Shown: positions 36,318-46,972, counted from the first letter of the stretch. The stretch is DNA of 64,000 bases from an uncultured Lachnospiraceae bacterium (GCA_910584695.1 CAJUBR010000006.1:1-64000); one strand, 5' to 3'. Made by a program: numbers and translations. The notes: a model not told the origin generated them from the sequence alone.

Positions 36318-39002
36318 TTATTCTTTCTCTAATAACTGTATTGCAGATTCAAAATCATATTTCAAAATATTCTCCTCTAATTGTTTAAAAAGCGGTTTCG
36401 GCAAATGCTTTGCAAATTCCTGTATGTTTCTTTGAAATAATTCTACTGCCATCACATCATACTGGTGGCACAAATAGAGAAACCGGTTATAAATCTGGTT
36501 AAAAGGTTCCTGACTTGCATTTTCTTTATAATACCACTCTTTTTCATTTATAAAGTCTGTAACCTCTAAAATGGTTGCATCAAATATCATTTCAAAGGAC
36601 ACATAATCTGCCTCTTTCCCATCTTGCAGCCTATTCTCCATTTCTGACACTGCATCAAAAAGGGGTCCAAAACACAAATTACCACAAATACCTTTTAAAT
36701 CGTGGAGCATGTATAATACATTTCCAATATTATGATCTTTCAGGTGCTGCCCGATAAATTTTGCCGTATTGCACTGCCCTTCTAAAAATCGATTACACAG
36801 GGTAACCAGAAGATGCTCATTCCGATTCAGATTTTCGAGGCATTCCTCTCGTTGAAAATAGACTTCGTTTTCAGCATGATCCATAACCTTTTCTTCTTTT
36901 TCGGATTGAAAATACTGCTGCATAATCTTCTTTAGCTTTACAGGCTTAAGCGGCTTTGTTATATAATCATTCATGCCAAAGCTTAGCACCTTTTCTCTCA
37001 CCCCTTCTACTGCATCTGCCGATAATGCTATGATTGGCACCTTTTTTCCGTTTTTCAGCCGACGTATCTTGCAGCTGGATTCATAACCATCCATGTCGGG
37101 CATACGAATATCCATAAATATTAAATCTGCCTTATGCCCCTTTATATACTCAATTGCCTCTATCCCGCTGGCGGCAGTTACCACTCTCACTCCAAATCCA
37201 GAAATAATTTCGGATTCTACATCAATATTAATTTTATTATCATCTACTAGTAAAACAACTTTATCCGAATTCTTTCCCCATTCCGGTTCTTCTCTCTCCT
37301 CTATGAGCTGATCCCTGCTGCCTGTCACAAACGGCATGGAAAAGAAAAACTTCGACCCTTTCCCCGTCTTGGATTCTAATTGCAGCGTTTCCTTTCCTTT
37401 ACTGCAGTGTTCCACAATCTTCTTTGAAATAGCCAGTCCCAGACCGGTTCCGCCATATTTCCGGGTAGTTCCGGCTTCACTTTGGATAAATGGTTGAAAA
37501 ATAGTGTCTTGTTCCGACTCCTTAATTCCGATTCCGGTATCCTCTACCGTAAATTTAATATTTATTATATCCTCATCTGCCTTTTCCACCTCGGCACAAA
37601 CGGTTACGGTTCCTTCCTCCGTAAACTTTATTGCATTTCCCACCAAATTCATCAAAACCTGTCGAAGCTTTAAAGCGTCACCGATTACCACTGCCGGCAT
37701 ATCCGAACGAATGTCAAGCTTTAAACAAATTCCTTTCTGTTTTGCAGTATTTTCCATGATATGGTAAATGTCTTCAATTAAATCCATTGGTGAAAAGGGA
37801 GTATTATCCACTACCATATTACCGCTCTCAATCTTGGAAAAATCTAAAACATCGCTGATTAGCCCCAGAAGACTGTCCGAAGATGCCTGAATACTGTCAC
37901 AATAGCGCTGCTGTTTGTAATCTAGGTCTGTTTCGTTTAATAAATATACATAACCTGTAATCGCATTTAACGGAGTCCGCAGTTCATGACTCATCCGGGC
38001 AAGAAAATCACTTTTTGCATGACTGGCTTTTACTGCCTCCTCCTTTGCAATCCGCATCCGTTTTTCTGCTTTTGCACTCTTTTCTACCTCTTGAAATAAA
38101 AGACAGGATAGTTCATTAAATATACGCCCGAATTCCCGCAACTCATAAGCTCCCCCCGGTTGTATCCGTATTTCGGAAACTTCCGTTTTTCTGCCATCCG
38201 ATTGTTCCGCCTGTAACTGATTTGTATAACCTTTTAGCGGGGAAATATAAAAATATTGAAATGACAGCAATATAAAACCCATTAATAAAATTGCAATGGC
38301 AAAACAGACAATCTGTAAAATCAAGGCATGCCGCTGACCCTGAACAGAAACCTGTACCTCACTGTTTAACCTTTGATTTATAATATCCTGAAATTCATTA
38401 ATGGGTGACATGATCCGATGTTTAGAATTTATATAATTATTATCATACAGTATTTCAACCGCCTTCCCTTTCATTTTCTCCGGAGTAAATTCACTGTACC
38501 CTTCAGGAAGCTCACATGCCATTACATTTGAAATATATTCTTTGATCTCGTCATTATATTCAAAATCACTTTCTGACTTATTTTGAGATAACAATATCAT
38601 TTTCATGGAATACGTTTCAATGGTGATTAACTGGTCCGAAAAAGACTTTGCCTCTTCTAACCGTTCTTTTTCCTGTTCTGGCAGATGATAACCGGTTAAT
38701 TTTTCTATCACGCGGTCCCTTGTCTTTGTCTGCTCAATCTCATACCAGTAATTATAAAGATGTGCAATATCTCCTGTAATTGCATATTCTCTTGCTTCAT
38801 CTGTTAAATAATCCGAAGCATCCGCCAGGGATTCTCCCAATTTATTTAACTCATATCTATGATTCTGTACCTTCGATTCATATTCTACGCAGGAATTCAT
38901 ATAAGAATAACTCATCAAAATAATGCATATAACAAAGAAGAAAGATAATCCGGAAACAAACGATATGGTTTTACTATTCCAAAATGCTGACCCCTTTTTC
39001 AC
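36318..39002 (-). CDS. Hybrid sensor histidine kinase with receiver and Hpt domains
   Basis: The 894-residue protein starts at a GTG behind AGGAGG; the frame opens at 39032 with no ribosome site. An N-terminal membrane helix, an extracellular helical sensor region (about 35-235) and a second helix (around ILLMGFILLSFQYFY) lead to the kinase core: SHELRTPLN, the N-box LVGNAIKFT and YGGTGLGLAIS. A receiver (DIRMPDMDG) and a C-terminal Hpt domain (MLHDLKGICGN) follow. This is a full phosphorelay in one chain with the AraC-type regulator as its output. The signal is unknown. Confidence 0.9.
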   Translation of the reverse strand: MKKGSAFWNSKTISFVSGLSFFFVICIILMSYSYMNSCVEYESKVQNHRYELNKLGESLADASDYLTDEAREYAITGDIAHLYNYWYEIEQTKTRDRVIEKLTGYHLPEQEKERLEEAKSFSDQLITIETYSMKMILLSQNKSESDFEYNDEIKEYISNVMACELPEGYSEFTPEKMKGKAVEILYDNNYINSKHRIMSPINEFQDIINQRLNSEVQVSVQGQRHALILQIVCFAIAILLMGFILLSFQYFYISPLKGYTNQLQAEQSDGRKTEVSEIRIQPGGAYELREFGRIFNELSCLLFQEVEKSAKAEKRMRIAKEEAVKASHAKSDFLARMSHELRTPLNAITGYVYLLNETDLDYKQQRYCDSIQASSDSLLGLISDVLDFSKIESGNMVVDNTPFSPMDLIEDIYHIMENTAKQKGICLKLDIRSDMPAVVIGDALKLRQVLMNLVGNAIKFTEEGTVTVCAEVEKADEDIINIKFTVEDTGIGIKESEQDTIFQPFIQSEAGTTRKYGGTGLGLAISKKIVEHCSKGKETLQLESKTGKGSKFFFSMPFVTGSRDQLIEEREEPEWGKNSDKVVLLVDDNKINIDVESEIISGFGVRVVTAASGIEAIEYIKGHKADLIFMDIRMPDMDGYESSCKIRRLKNGKKVPIIALSADAVEGVREKVLSFGMNDYITKPLKPVKLKKIMQQYFQSEKEEKVMDHAENEVYFQREECLENLNRNEHLLVTLCNRFLEGQCNTAKFIGQHLKDHNIGNVLYMLHDLKGICGNLCFGPLFDAVSEMENRLQDGKEADYVSFEMIFDATILEVTDFINEKEWYYKENASQEPFNQIYNRFLYLCHQYDVMAVELFQRNIQEFAKHLPKPLFKQLEENILKYDFESAIQLLEKE

Positions 39003-39114
39003 GTTATCCACCTCCTGCCTGATTCTCTCCATTTAAGGCTATTGTAACGTGAATCTTTTTTTAAGTCAACGATTCCCCCTGCAAACAACGTAGCAGACAA
39101 ACCATTAAACAGAA

Positions 39115-39155
39115 CAATGGTGGCAGCAGAACTAACATTTCTACTGTCACCATTG
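39115..39155 (-). terminator. Hairpin after metK
   Basis: CAATGGTG (39115-39122) pairs with CACCATTG (39148-39155) and the inner arms extend the stem with a few wobbles. Read on the minus strand it is followed by a short T-rich stretch. It probably ends the metK transcript, 80 bases beyond the stop. Confidence 0.55.
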
Positions 39156-39233
39156 CAAACATACTATTATCTTAAACCGTTTTATTATTTTTCTTTACCA
39201 TATTTTGATTCTGCCATATTGGAAAATGATTCT

Positions 39234-40421
39234 TTACAGATGGCTCTTTAGCTTCTCCACCATATCCAGCTTCTCCCATGGCAGATCCAAATCCGTACGG
39301 CCACAATGACCATAAGCAGCCGTCTGCTTATAGATTGGACGGCGAAGATCTAACATCTTAATAATCCCTGCCGGTCGAAGGTCAAAGTTTTCACGGACAA
39401 TCTCCACCAGCTTAAGTTCATCTAATTTTCCGGTTCCAAAGGTATCGACACGGACAGAGGTCGGTCGTGCCACACCAATGGCATAAGAAAGCTGGATTTC
39501 ACATTTATCGGCAAGCCCCGCCGCCACAATATTCTTTGCCACATATCTTGCAGCATAAGCAGCAGAACGATCTACCTTTGTGCAGTCCTTACCGGAAAAT
39601 GCCCCGCCGCCATGACGTGCATATCCACCATAGGTATCTACAATAATCTTACGCCCTGTAAGTCCCGAATCCCCGTTTGGTCCACCGATTACAAAACGCC
39701 CGGTAGGATTGATAAAAAATTTGGTATCTGCATCCACCATATCTTTTGGCAACACTGCATCAAATACATACTTTTTAATATCCTCATGAATCTGCTCCTG
39801 GCTGACTTCTTCTCCATGCTGGGTAGACAAAACAACCGCCTCTAAACGGACAGGCTTTCCATTTTCATCATACTCTACAGAAACCTGTGTCTTTCCATCC
39901 GGTCTAAGATATGGAAGTGTACCATTTTTACGAACTTCTGTAAGTTTTCTTGCAAGCTTATGAGCAAGGCTGATTGGGTATGGCATATATTCTTCGGTTT
40001 CATTGGAAGCAAATCCGAACATCATGCCCTGATCACCGGCACCAATGGCTTCAATATCCGCATCACTCATCTGATTCTCTTTCGCCTCTAATGCCTTGTC
40101 CACTCCCATCGCAATATCGCTGGACTGCTCATCAATCGCAGTGATTACACCACAGGTATCGCAGTCAAAACCATATGTCGCATTATCATATCCAATCCCT
40201 CGGATTGTCTCCCGGACAATTTTCTGGATATCAACATAAGCATTCGTTGAAATCTCTCCCATTACCAGCACAAGTCCGGTAGTAATAGAAGTTTCACACG
40301 CCACACGGCTGTTCGGATCCTGTTCCATTAACGCATCCAATACCGCATCTGAAATCTGGTCACAGATTTTGTCGGGATGCCCTTCCGTCACTGACTCTGA
40401 TGTAAATAGTAATTTTTCCAT
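39234..40421 (-). CDS. metK: S-adenosylmethionine synthetase
   Basis: The 395-residue enzyme makes SAM from methionine and ATP. Signatures include [20 protein letters not shown] at the N-terminus, [10 protein letters not shown], and [19 protein letters not shown]. Length is standard. Expression is controlled by an upstream SAM riboswitch, giving product feedback. Confidence 0.98.
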   Translation of the reverse strand: MEKLLFTSESVTEGHPDKICDQISDAVLDALMEQDPNSRVACETSITTGLVLVMGEISTNAYVDIQKIVRETIRGIGYDNATYGFDCDTCGVITAIDEQSSDIAMGVDKALEAKENQMSDADIEAIGAGDQGMMFGFASNETEEYMPYPISLAHKLARKLTEVRKNGTLPYLRPDGKTQVSVEYDENGKPVRLEAVVLSTQHGEEVSQEQIHEDIKKYVFDAVLPKDMVDADTKFFINPTGRFVIGGPNGDSGLTGRKIIVDTYGGYARHGGGAFSGKDCTKVDRSAAYAARYVAKNIVAAGLADKCEIQLSYAIGVARPTSVRVDTFGTGKLDELKLVEIVRENFDLRPAGIIKMLDLRRPIYKQTAAYGHCGRTDLDLPWEKLDMVEKLKSHL

Positions 40422-40460
40422 TTTACTTCATTTCCTCCTTAATTATATTTTTTGAATAGT

Positions 40461-40621
40461 AAAAAACCTCCAAATCAAGGATTTGAAGGTTACTATCATC
40501 TTATATTCAAATCCTCTTATTGCTCGATGCGTTTCCCGCTCGCTTCAGGCCGGCACCTTCCAACTTTCTGGGGTTGCCGTGGCTTCTCAGTCCCTTCTGA
40601 CTCCACCACTCTGAATAAGAG
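40461..40621 (-). ncRNA. SAM-I (S-box) riboswitch with terminator
   Basis: On the minus strand the leader contains AGAGTGGTGGAG, GCCACGGCAACC, GAAGGTGCC and a closing helix formed by CTCTTAT (plus-strand 40514-40520) and ATAAGAG (40615-40621), the conserved core of SAM-I aptamers. About 20 bases downstream a strong hairpin (40465-40491, AACCTTCAAATC with GATTTGGAGGTT) followed by TTTTTT is the expression-platform terminator. SAM binding should stop metK transcription. Confidence 0.95.
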
Positions 40622-40669
40622 AAGTTTTTTACATTAACTTTACGAATTGCATATTGCTAATTCCTTTTT

Positions 40670-40698
40670 AAGATACACCATATATGCCGATTCGTCAA
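40670..40698 (-). promoter_or_regulatory. Promoter of the metK leader
   Basis: On the minus strand TTGACG (40693-40698) and TATCTT (40670-40675) are 17 bases apart, about 50 bases in front of the SAM-I aptamer. Confidence 0.7.
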
Positions 40699-40713
40699 GT
40701 ACAAATTGGTTCC

Positions 40714-40747
40714 AAAAAACCCGCCTTTCATAACATATAAAGGCGGG
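40714..40747 (-). terminator. Terminator of the alpha/beta hydrolase gene
   Basis: On the minus strand CCCGCCTTT (40739-40747) pairs with AAAGGCGGG (40720-40728), followed by TTTTTT. Confidence 0.88.
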
Positions 40748-40830
40748 CTCGTCTCTCATAATACCATTTTAATTCATCTGTATATCACGATACAGACCTG
40801 CTTCTTCTTTTTATCACTTATTTCTTTTCA

Positions 40831-41883
40831 TTAATTCTCATTCTCTTCAGATTCTATTTCTTTGTCAAGAGCAGACTTCCATTCCTTTATATGATCTACA
40901 ACACCAGACATGTTTGTATACCATATATAATGACTGCCTTCTACCGTATATAATTCATGACTTCCCGATTCAAAATTAAGCTGATTGCGGTGTCCGGTTA
41001 CCCATGCTGGCATCGTAGCATTCGAGGAGGATATCATCGTTAAGACCGGAAGCGAATCCGGAAATTTTTTCCCTTTTATTGCCTCTAAGGATTGATCCAT
41101 TAAACTTACTTCATTCTTTATCGTTTCGTTGCTGCCAAGAGAAACTGCCTGAATATATTCCTCTTTATCTCTTTCTGAATATGTATATCCGGTAACCTGT
41201 GGTAACTCTACCTGGTATTTTTCCGGATTTTGGGCAATCGCATTTTGAAACTCCTGAATGGATGAAAATGAATCTCTGGTACGATTAAATTGTTCTATTT
41301 CCTGCAGTATATATTCCTTCTCCGCTGCAAGCTCCTCTATTAAGTCGGGATCATAGACCGTATTATCAATCGCAATAAAGCCTTTAACCTTTTCCGGATA
41401 ATCCCGGACAAAATCCATGCCATATACTCCCCCGAAAGAATGTACCAACAGTAAGCATTCGTTAATCCCCATCTCATCAAGCATTTTATTCAATTCTTGA
41501 TTTATATTTTTTGCCGTTCTGTCTGTAGATGCCAAATCACTTAATCCATACCCTAATGGTTCAATAATAACAACATTAAACTCAGAATCCAGAGCCTGTG
41601 CAAGGGGTTTAAATTCCATATGAGGTGATGGGGATGCCAATCCGGGCAGCATAACTAAAACAGTCTTACTTTTATCTGCAAAATCATTCTCTGCCAAATC
41701 CACATCACCATACAACAAAACATGTGCTTTTTTTCCATACACCGTAATATAACGGCTTACAAAGTCGTCATCCATAGTTTTTTGGCTTGCATTCACATAT
41801 GTCGGTATACTAAATATCATACCAATCATAATAGCCATAGAAACAATCATTCTCTGATAAACTTGTTTTAAACTCTTTTTCAT
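40831..41883 (-). CDS. Secreted or membrane-anchored alpha/beta hydrolase
   Basis: The 350-residue protein has an N-terminal hydrophobic signal (MIVSMAIMIGMIFSIPTYVNA) and an alpha/beta-hydrolase fold. It has the oxyanion region MLPGLASPSPH, a nucleophile elbow LLVHSFGGVYG (Val in place of the usual first Gly of GxSxG) and the probable catalytic His in VEGSHYIWY. The start at 41883 has GGAGG. It would act outside the membrane on an ester or amide. The substrate is unknown. Confidence 0.8.
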   Translation of the reverse strand: MKKSLKQVYQRMIVSMAIMIGMIFSIPTYVNASQKTMDDDFVSRYITVYGKKAHVLLYGDVDLAENDFADKSKTVLVMLPGLASPSPHMEFKPLAQALDSEFNVVIIEPLGYGLSDLASTDRTAKNINQELNKMLDEMGINECLLLVHSFGGVYGMDFVRDYPEKVKGFIAIDNTVYDPDLIEELAAEKEYILQEIEQFNRTRDSFSSIQEFQNAIAQNPEKYQVELPQVTGYTYSERDKEEYIQAVSLGSNETIKNEVSLMDQSLEAIKGKKFPDSLPVLTMISSSNATMPAWVTGHRNQLNFESGSHELYTVEGSHYIWYTNMSGVVDHIKEWKSALDKEIESEENEN

Positions 41884-42063
41884 GCTTATTTCCTCCATTT
41901 ATAAATATTTGTGTTTTCTATGTTAACACATTTTATTACGGTAGTCAATTTTAATCTATAACTATTATTTTATTTACGGTTTTATAATATATAATATTTA
42001 TCTTTTTTCATATTTTATTTTCCCTCTCATATATATGTAAAGAAAATCTTATCTGGAGTTTCT

Positions 42064-43923
42064 ATGCAATTTCTTCCTTCCCATAAACGGCTGACTTTCA
42101 TTCTATTCCCTCTTTTTTCCTTTCTTCTGATTTTTTTTACTTTTTTGGGAATTCATATCGTTTCCCCTACTGATAATGAAAGCTACCGCACCGGTCTTTT
42201 AGAAAAAATGGAACATGCCTCGACTTTTTCCGAATTTACAAATGCTCTCTTTTGCTATGAGGTAACAAATGATTCCATTACTACTGCCTATACGTTAAAA
42301 AACCCTTATCGTTACCGGATTCCGGAACTTTCCCCCAAGCTTACTGCCTTCTCCTATAAAGAGTACGAGCAGGATAGAAAAAACCAATCCGGTGCCAAAA
42401 TGACAAGCCTGCTTTCGAATACCCTAAACCATTTTAAATCTACTGACTTAACAAAACAGGAGCAAATCACCTACTCTCTTCTGGAAAATCATATTAATTT
42501 AAACAATGAGCTTTCTAAATATGCCTATTACGAGGAATTACTGGGAGCCACATCCGGTGTTCAGGCAAATCTGCCGGTAACCCTCAGTGAATATCCACTT
42601 CACACAGAGGAAAATGTTAAAACCTATCTTTCCCTTCTGACCCAGATTCCCGATTACTTTAACAATGTGATTGCCTATGAAAAACACCGTACAAATCTTG
42701 AATTTTCTTCTCCTGATTTTCTGCTAAATGACACAAAAGAAGGAATCGCCACAATGATAAAAAGTCTTAAAACCGAAAATAACTGCTTTGTTGATACCTT
42801 TGATGAGCGAATTCGCCATGTGGAAGGGCTCTCTGGTAAGAAGATAAAACGATACAAGGCACAAAACCGCAGTTATGTAGAGAAATATGTATTACCGGCA
42901 TACGAAGAACTCTATCGCTATGTCAATTCTTCCCTATCTACTACCGGTAAAAATAATACACCTGACTTAAATACACCCTATGGTCTGTCATCCCTTCCTG
43001 ATGGTACCAGCTATTACTCTCTTCTTGTAAAAAGCAATACCGGCTCTGACAAATCCGTATCGGACCTGATTTCTCTAACGGATCAAACTTTAAAACAAAC
43101 CTTAGGGGATGTCCTGAATATAGCCTTGACCGATCAAAAGGCTTATCTGTATTATTGCGAGAATCCAATGGATACTTATTACGAATCACCGGAAGGGATT
43201 TTAGAAGCTCTTTCCCTAATGATCCGTAAAGATTATCCTGTTCTGAAAAAGACTCCTTCCTACAAGATTAAATCGGTTCCCGACAGCCTTGCACAATCGG
43301 TAAGTCCGGCATTTTTTATGATCCCCGCTATTGATAACTACACAGACAATACAATTTACATCAACTCTCTTTATACAAATGCAGAAAACGGGAATCTTTT
43401 CACCACGCTTGCTCACGAAGGATTTCCCGGACATCTTTATCAGACAGTCTATTTTAACGATACGCACCCCGATGAACTTCGCCAGATTCTTGACTATCCC
43501 GGTTACGTGGAAGGATGGGCAACTTATGTGGAAATGAATGCATTTACTTTTTTGAAATATCCGCTTCCGGGAGACAGCCTGTGCCGTCTTTATCAGGATG
43601 AAACCATAATCAATCTCGCTCTCAGTTCCCGCATTGATCTGGGGGTAAATTACGAAAACTGGACCTTATCTGACGTAAATAAATATTTTGAAGACAATGG
43701 GTTTAACAGTTATTACGGTGCGGATGTATATTCCTATGTAGTAGAATCACCTGCAGTTTATCTTCGGTATTTTATCGGATATCTGGAGATTAAAGATTTG
43801 AAAGAAGCTTATCAACGTGAAAAAATGGAAGCCTTTACAGAACAGGATTTTCATAAAAAATTTCTGGATATCGGACCTTCTGATTTTAAAACGATAAGAA
43901 AATATATGCTTATCAATCCATAA
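42064..43923 (+). CDS. Membrane-anchored DUF885 family metallopeptidase-like protein
   Basis: The 619-residue protein begins with a hydrophobic anchor (FILFPLFSFLLIFFTFLGIHIV) and continues as a helical DUF885 protein. Its zinc-site region is TTLAHEGFPGHLYQTVYF (the HExxxxH variant of this family), with a downstream GYVEGWATYVE that supplies the third acidic ligand. DUF885 proteins are assigned to the gluzincin-like peptidases; a few are known dipeptidases. It is alone on its strand, facing convergently towards pckA. Confidence 0.82.
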   Translation: MQFLPSHKRLTFILFPLFSFLLIFFTFLGIHIVSPTDNESYRTGLLEKMEHASTFSEFTNALFCYEVTNDSITTAYTLKNPYRYRIPELSPKLTAFSYKEYEQDRKNQSGAKMTSLLSNTLNHFKSTDLTKQEQITYSLLENHINLNNELSKYAYYEELLGATSGVQANLPVTLSEYPLHTEENVKTYLSLLTQIPDYFNNVIAYEKHRTNLEFSSPDFLLNDTKEGIATMIKSLKTENNCFVDTFDERIRHVEGLSGKKIKRYKAQNRSYVEKYVLPAYEELYRYVNSSLSTTGKNNTPDLNTPYGLSSLPDGTSYYSLLVKSNTGSDKSVSDLISLTDQTLKQTLGDVLNIALTDQKAYLYYCENPMDTYYESPEGILEALSLMIRKDYPVLKKTPSYKIKSVPDSLAQSVSPAFFMIPAIDNYTDNTIYINSLYTNAENGNLFTTLAHEGFPGHLYQTVYFNDTHPDELRQILDYPGYVEGWATYVEMNAFTFLKYPLPGDSLCRLYQDETIINLALSSRIDLGVNYENWTLSDVNKYFEDNGFNSYYGADVYSYVVESPAVYLRYFIGYLEIKDLKEAYQREKMEAFTEQDFHKKFLDIGPSDFKTIRKYMLINP

Positions 43924-43975
43924 AAAATTATAAACATGCTGCGTAGCAGCTAATTACCTTATGTGCCCCGTACAT

Positions 43976-44011
43976 AAAAAGGACTGCCGGCTAAAAAATA
44001 TCCTGGCAGCC
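43976..44011 (-). terminator. Terminator of pckA
   Basis: On the minus strand GGCTGCC (44005-44011) pairs with GGCAGTCC (43981-43988) and inner bases extend the stem. TTTTTATG follows. Confidence 0.7.
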
Positions 44012-44030
44012 CTCTGCTTTTTATATTAGA

Positions 44031-45719
44031 TTAAAGTACATTTACTAATTTCTGTAATGCTGCAAGTGCTTCGTCCGGAAGCTTATCATAACCGCCTTTG
44101 TTTGTACCAAAGTCTTCAACAGCCTTTACACGGGTCTGCATAGCAGCCTTTAACTGAGCTTTATAATCTGCATCATTTAAATCTACATTAAAATCAGCCC
44201 AATTCATAATCTCAATGTCCTCAAAAGGTCCCCACTGTGCGAAGCTTGCCTTTCCTTCTACGATAGCTTCAAGAATTCCTAATGTGTCGGAAGGCTTAAC
44301 CTTCTTGCCCATGAAATCACCGGTATTGATGATATAGCAGTCTACATTCTTCTCCTCCACCAGCTTCTTGAACTTCTCATAATCATTTACCAATGGATAA
44401 GTTCTAAATGGATTTGCATATGGAACAATACGGATTGCGTTCATATCAGTACCTGCTGCCACACGCTCTGCGGAAGAAGTCTTAGTTGCTAATGTTGCAC
44501 CCATAACGGAAGCCAATGCAGAACCTTTTAACTTAACCACCGGTGGAATGGTAGGGTCTTTCATAATCCAGAAGATTGCGTTAACCGGTGCATCAATCTT
44601 ATCTACACGGTTTGGAGACCATAACTTAGACTTGATTGCACGTCCGTTACCGTTACGAATATCCTCTGTTACTAACTGAATCTTACCATCCTCGTCCTTT
44701 GTTGCAGAGCAGTTCTGAGTTGTCAATAAATATTTGTTATCTGGACAGCCTGTTGGATAATCCGCTGTCTTATCAAAATAAGATGGCTCTAATGCGATGG
44801 ATGCACAGGTATCTGTATTGATAATAAATGCATCATCATGTAAAACCTTAATCTCATATTTACCGTCATGTTTTGCATGAGTAAGAGTAGACTTACCGGA
44901 ACCTGACAGACCATAAACGGAAGCAACATACTTAGAACCGTCTGCCAGTAAATACTCCTTTTGTCCACCATGGCAGGAAGCATATCCATTGCGGTTTGCC
45001 AAAGCCCATGCCATTGTCAGAGTACCCTTTTTGTGCTCACCAAAGTATCTCATGCCAAGAATTGCTGCACAGTTCTCATCTGTATCAAAATAGCACAGAG
45101 TTAAAGGATCGCTTAAACAGCTGTAATCTACATCTGGTCTCTCCTGTGGGAACCACTGTGGATCAGAGAAGATATAAATATCGGCTTCTTTACCATCACC
45201 GACTGCCTTTGACTCCTTATACATCTTAATATATTCATCTGACATATACTGGAAATTCAGCATCCAGTTATAAAGGATATTCTCTTCTCCTTCTGGAATC
45301 AATAAATGAGCCTTTACCATAAATTCCGGATCCAAACCGATAAATACCTCTGCATGGTACATGGTTTTCCAACGAGTCTCATAAACAGCATCCATAACTA
45401 CTTTATCTAATTTAACGTCATCTACCCCTGGCTCACCTTTAATACGGCGGGCAGCAGCATAACGACCGGTTACAGCACCATCATTAAATAATAATACTTT
45501 GGAATCCTCGTCTAATCCGATTTCTTCTGCACGATATACAGGCATATCCGTTACAATAGTTCCCGGAGAGTTTTTCGCTAATTCATAAGCTTCTCTTAAA
45601 GTGTTAACCTTTACTACATTGTTTCCGTAGAAAGCAGCCTCGATGATGGAACGGGTCTTAGAAAAACCTACTTTGCCAGCACCGATTTCGCCAAGTTTGT
45701 AATTTGCTTTTGTTGACAT
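44031..45719 (-). CDS. pckA: Phosphoenolpyruvate carboxykinase (ATP)
   Basis: The 562-residue ATP-type enzyme has P-loop YGLSGSGKSTLTHA, the metal-binding KVLHDDAFIIN, and the adenine-binding C-terminal region. It interconverts oxaloacetate and PEP; in fermenting anaerobes it often fixes CO2. The start at 45719 is favoured by AGGAGG; the frame opens at 45752. It has a strong promoter and its own terminator. Confidence 0.96.
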   Translation of the reverse strand: MSTKANYKLGEIGAGKVGFSKTRSIIEAAFYGNNVVKVNTLREAYELAKNSPGTIVTDMPVYRAEEIGLDEDSKVLLFNDGAVTGRYAAARRIKGEPGVDDVKLDKVVMDAVYETRWKTMYHAEVFIGLDPEFMVKAHLLIPEGEENILYNWMLNFQYMSDEYIKMYKESKAVGDGKEADIYIFSDPQWFPQERPDVDYSCLSDPLTLCYFDTDENCAAILGMRYFGEHKKGTLTMAWALANRNGYASCHGGQKEYLLADGSKYVASVYGLSGSGKSTLTHAKHDGKYEIKVLHDDAFIINTDTCASIALEPSYFDKTADYPTGCPDNKYLLTTQNCSATKDEDGKIQLVTEDIRNGNGRAIKSKLWSPNRVDKIDAPVNAIFWIMKDPTIPPVVKLKGSALASVMGATLATKTSSAERVAAGTDMNAIRIVPYANPFRTYPLVNDYEKFKKLVEEKNVDCYIINTGDFMGKKVKPSDTLGILEAIVEGKASFAQWGPFEDIEIMNWADFNVDLNDADYKAQLKAAMQTRVKAVEDFGTNKGGYDKLPDEALAALQKLVNVL

Positions 45720-45818
45720 GTTATCATATCCTCCTATTTTTATATTTTTCACATTCCTAAAAATGGTGAAACACTATATCATGGTAAACTACTCATAACA
45801 CAACAGTTAACCACATTC

Positions 45819-45847
45819 AGTATATAATCATGCCGAAATGATGTCAA
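45819..45847 (-). promoter_or_regulatory. Promoter of pckA
   Basis: On the minus strand a perfect TTGACA (45842-45847) and TATACT (45819-45824) are separated by 17 bases, giving a leader of about 95 bases. The remaining interval up to 46107 is AT-rich with no further gene that I can support. Confidence 0.85.
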
Positions 45848-46107
45848 TAGTGAAACAGCATAATTTTATATATAATTTTCTCTTTCTCTGTTTTGCTGTT
45901 TTTAATAGAATTTTTTATTTTTATCTTTTTTCGCGGGATTTTTATTGTTCTTTTTTTCTATTTCTCCCTTAATAAAGTACCCAACCCTTATGTCAGGTTA
46001 CCTTTCTTCTATATTTTCTTTGTTATAATATTTTTGCTGCTGGTTCAGTCATTTGCAAAGTGCCGTACCAGTCACTATTTATTCTATTAGGAGGTATCAT
46101 ATGGATT

Positions 46108-46437
46108 ATGATAAATTATGCTGCATTGGGTAAAAAAATCCGGGAAGCCCGCATAAAACAAAATTACACACAAAGAAAATTAGCCTTAAAGCTCCACTTT
46201 TCTGTAAAACACCTTGGAAATATTGAACGTGGAAATGCACGCCCAAGTCTCGAATGTCTGGTTGATATTTCTATTGCATTAAATACATCCTTGGAGTATC
46301 TATTATCAGATAGCCTGCCCCCTCATTTTCCTGATTATTCAAATGAATTTGCCTTAACGGTAGAACACTTTTTGGCACAGCAGCAGTTTGAAATCCACCG
46401 ATTACAAAAGAATATAGACTTAATAAAAAAAGCCTGA
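46108..46437 (+). CDS. XRE-family helix-turn-helix regulator
   Basis: The 109-residue protein has a Cro/CI helix-turn-helix (about 7-60; KIREARIKQNYTQRKLALKL, then NIERGNARPSLECLVDIS) and a short helical tail. The ATG at 46108 sits 13 bases behind AGGAGG. A second ATG at 46101, better spaced, opens only a 10-codon frame. Small single-domain XRE proteins are usually local repressors; its target is not evident. Confidence 0.85.
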   Translation: MINYAALGKKIREARIKQNYTQRKLALKLHFSVKHLGNIERGNARPSLECLVDISIALNTSLEYLLSDSLPPHFPDYSNEFALTVEHFLAQQQFEIHRLQKNIDLIKKA

Positions 46438-46519
46438 TTCTAGTATTTTTAAAATAACTGTGCTATACTAAATCCTGGCAGACAAAATTACTATTTACAC
46501 AGATTGGCAGGTTAGGATT

Positions 46520-46972
46520 ATGTTAAAAAAACTATTTTATAAATACAAGGAAATTATAACGTATATTATTGCTGGCGGATTAACCACTATTGTAAATTGG
46601 GTCGTCTATGCTGCCTGTACTAATTTTCTTCCGATTGAAAGTACAGAACAGCTTATTCTGTTCAGCAATATAGCCGCTTGGATTTTGGCGGTCCTTTTTG
46701 CCTATATTATAAATAAACAGTGGGTTTTTGAGAGTAAAACACATTCCTTTATCGAACTATTAAGAGAATTTACCGGCTTTATCGGCTCCCGCCTTTTTAC
46801 CGGATTATTAGAAATATTAGGTGTACCACTCTTAGTTATATTAGGTATGAATCAGACTTTTTTTGGTATCGAAGGCTTTTTATCTAAGGTTCTGGTTAGT
46901 ATCCTTGTAACAATTCTTAATTATGTATTCAGTAAGCTGTTTATTTTTAAGAAAAAACAAGCAAAGGCTTAA
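46520..46972 (+). CDS. GtrA family membrane protein
   Basis: The 150-residue protein has four membrane helices and the GtrA features: the N-terminal YIIAGGLTTIVNW, INKQWVFESK after helix 2, and NYVFSKLFIFKKK at the end. GtrA-like proteins take part in moving or modifying lipid-linked sugars for surface polysaccharides. No glycosyltransferase is adjacent. Confidence 0.88.
   Translation: MLKKLFYKYKEIITYIIAGGLTTIVNWVVYAACTNFLPIESTEQLILFSNIAAWILAVLFAYIINKQWVFESKTHSFIELLREFTGFIGSRLFTGLLEILGVPLLVILGMNQTFFGIEGFLSKVLVSILVTILNYVFSKLFIFKKKQAKA

Noticed and set aside
45893..46090. 65-residue plus-strand reading frame upstream of the XRE gene
   Set aside because: The translation is low-complexity Phe/Ile/Leu from AT-rich DNA, has no ribosome site and no neighbours of related kind.
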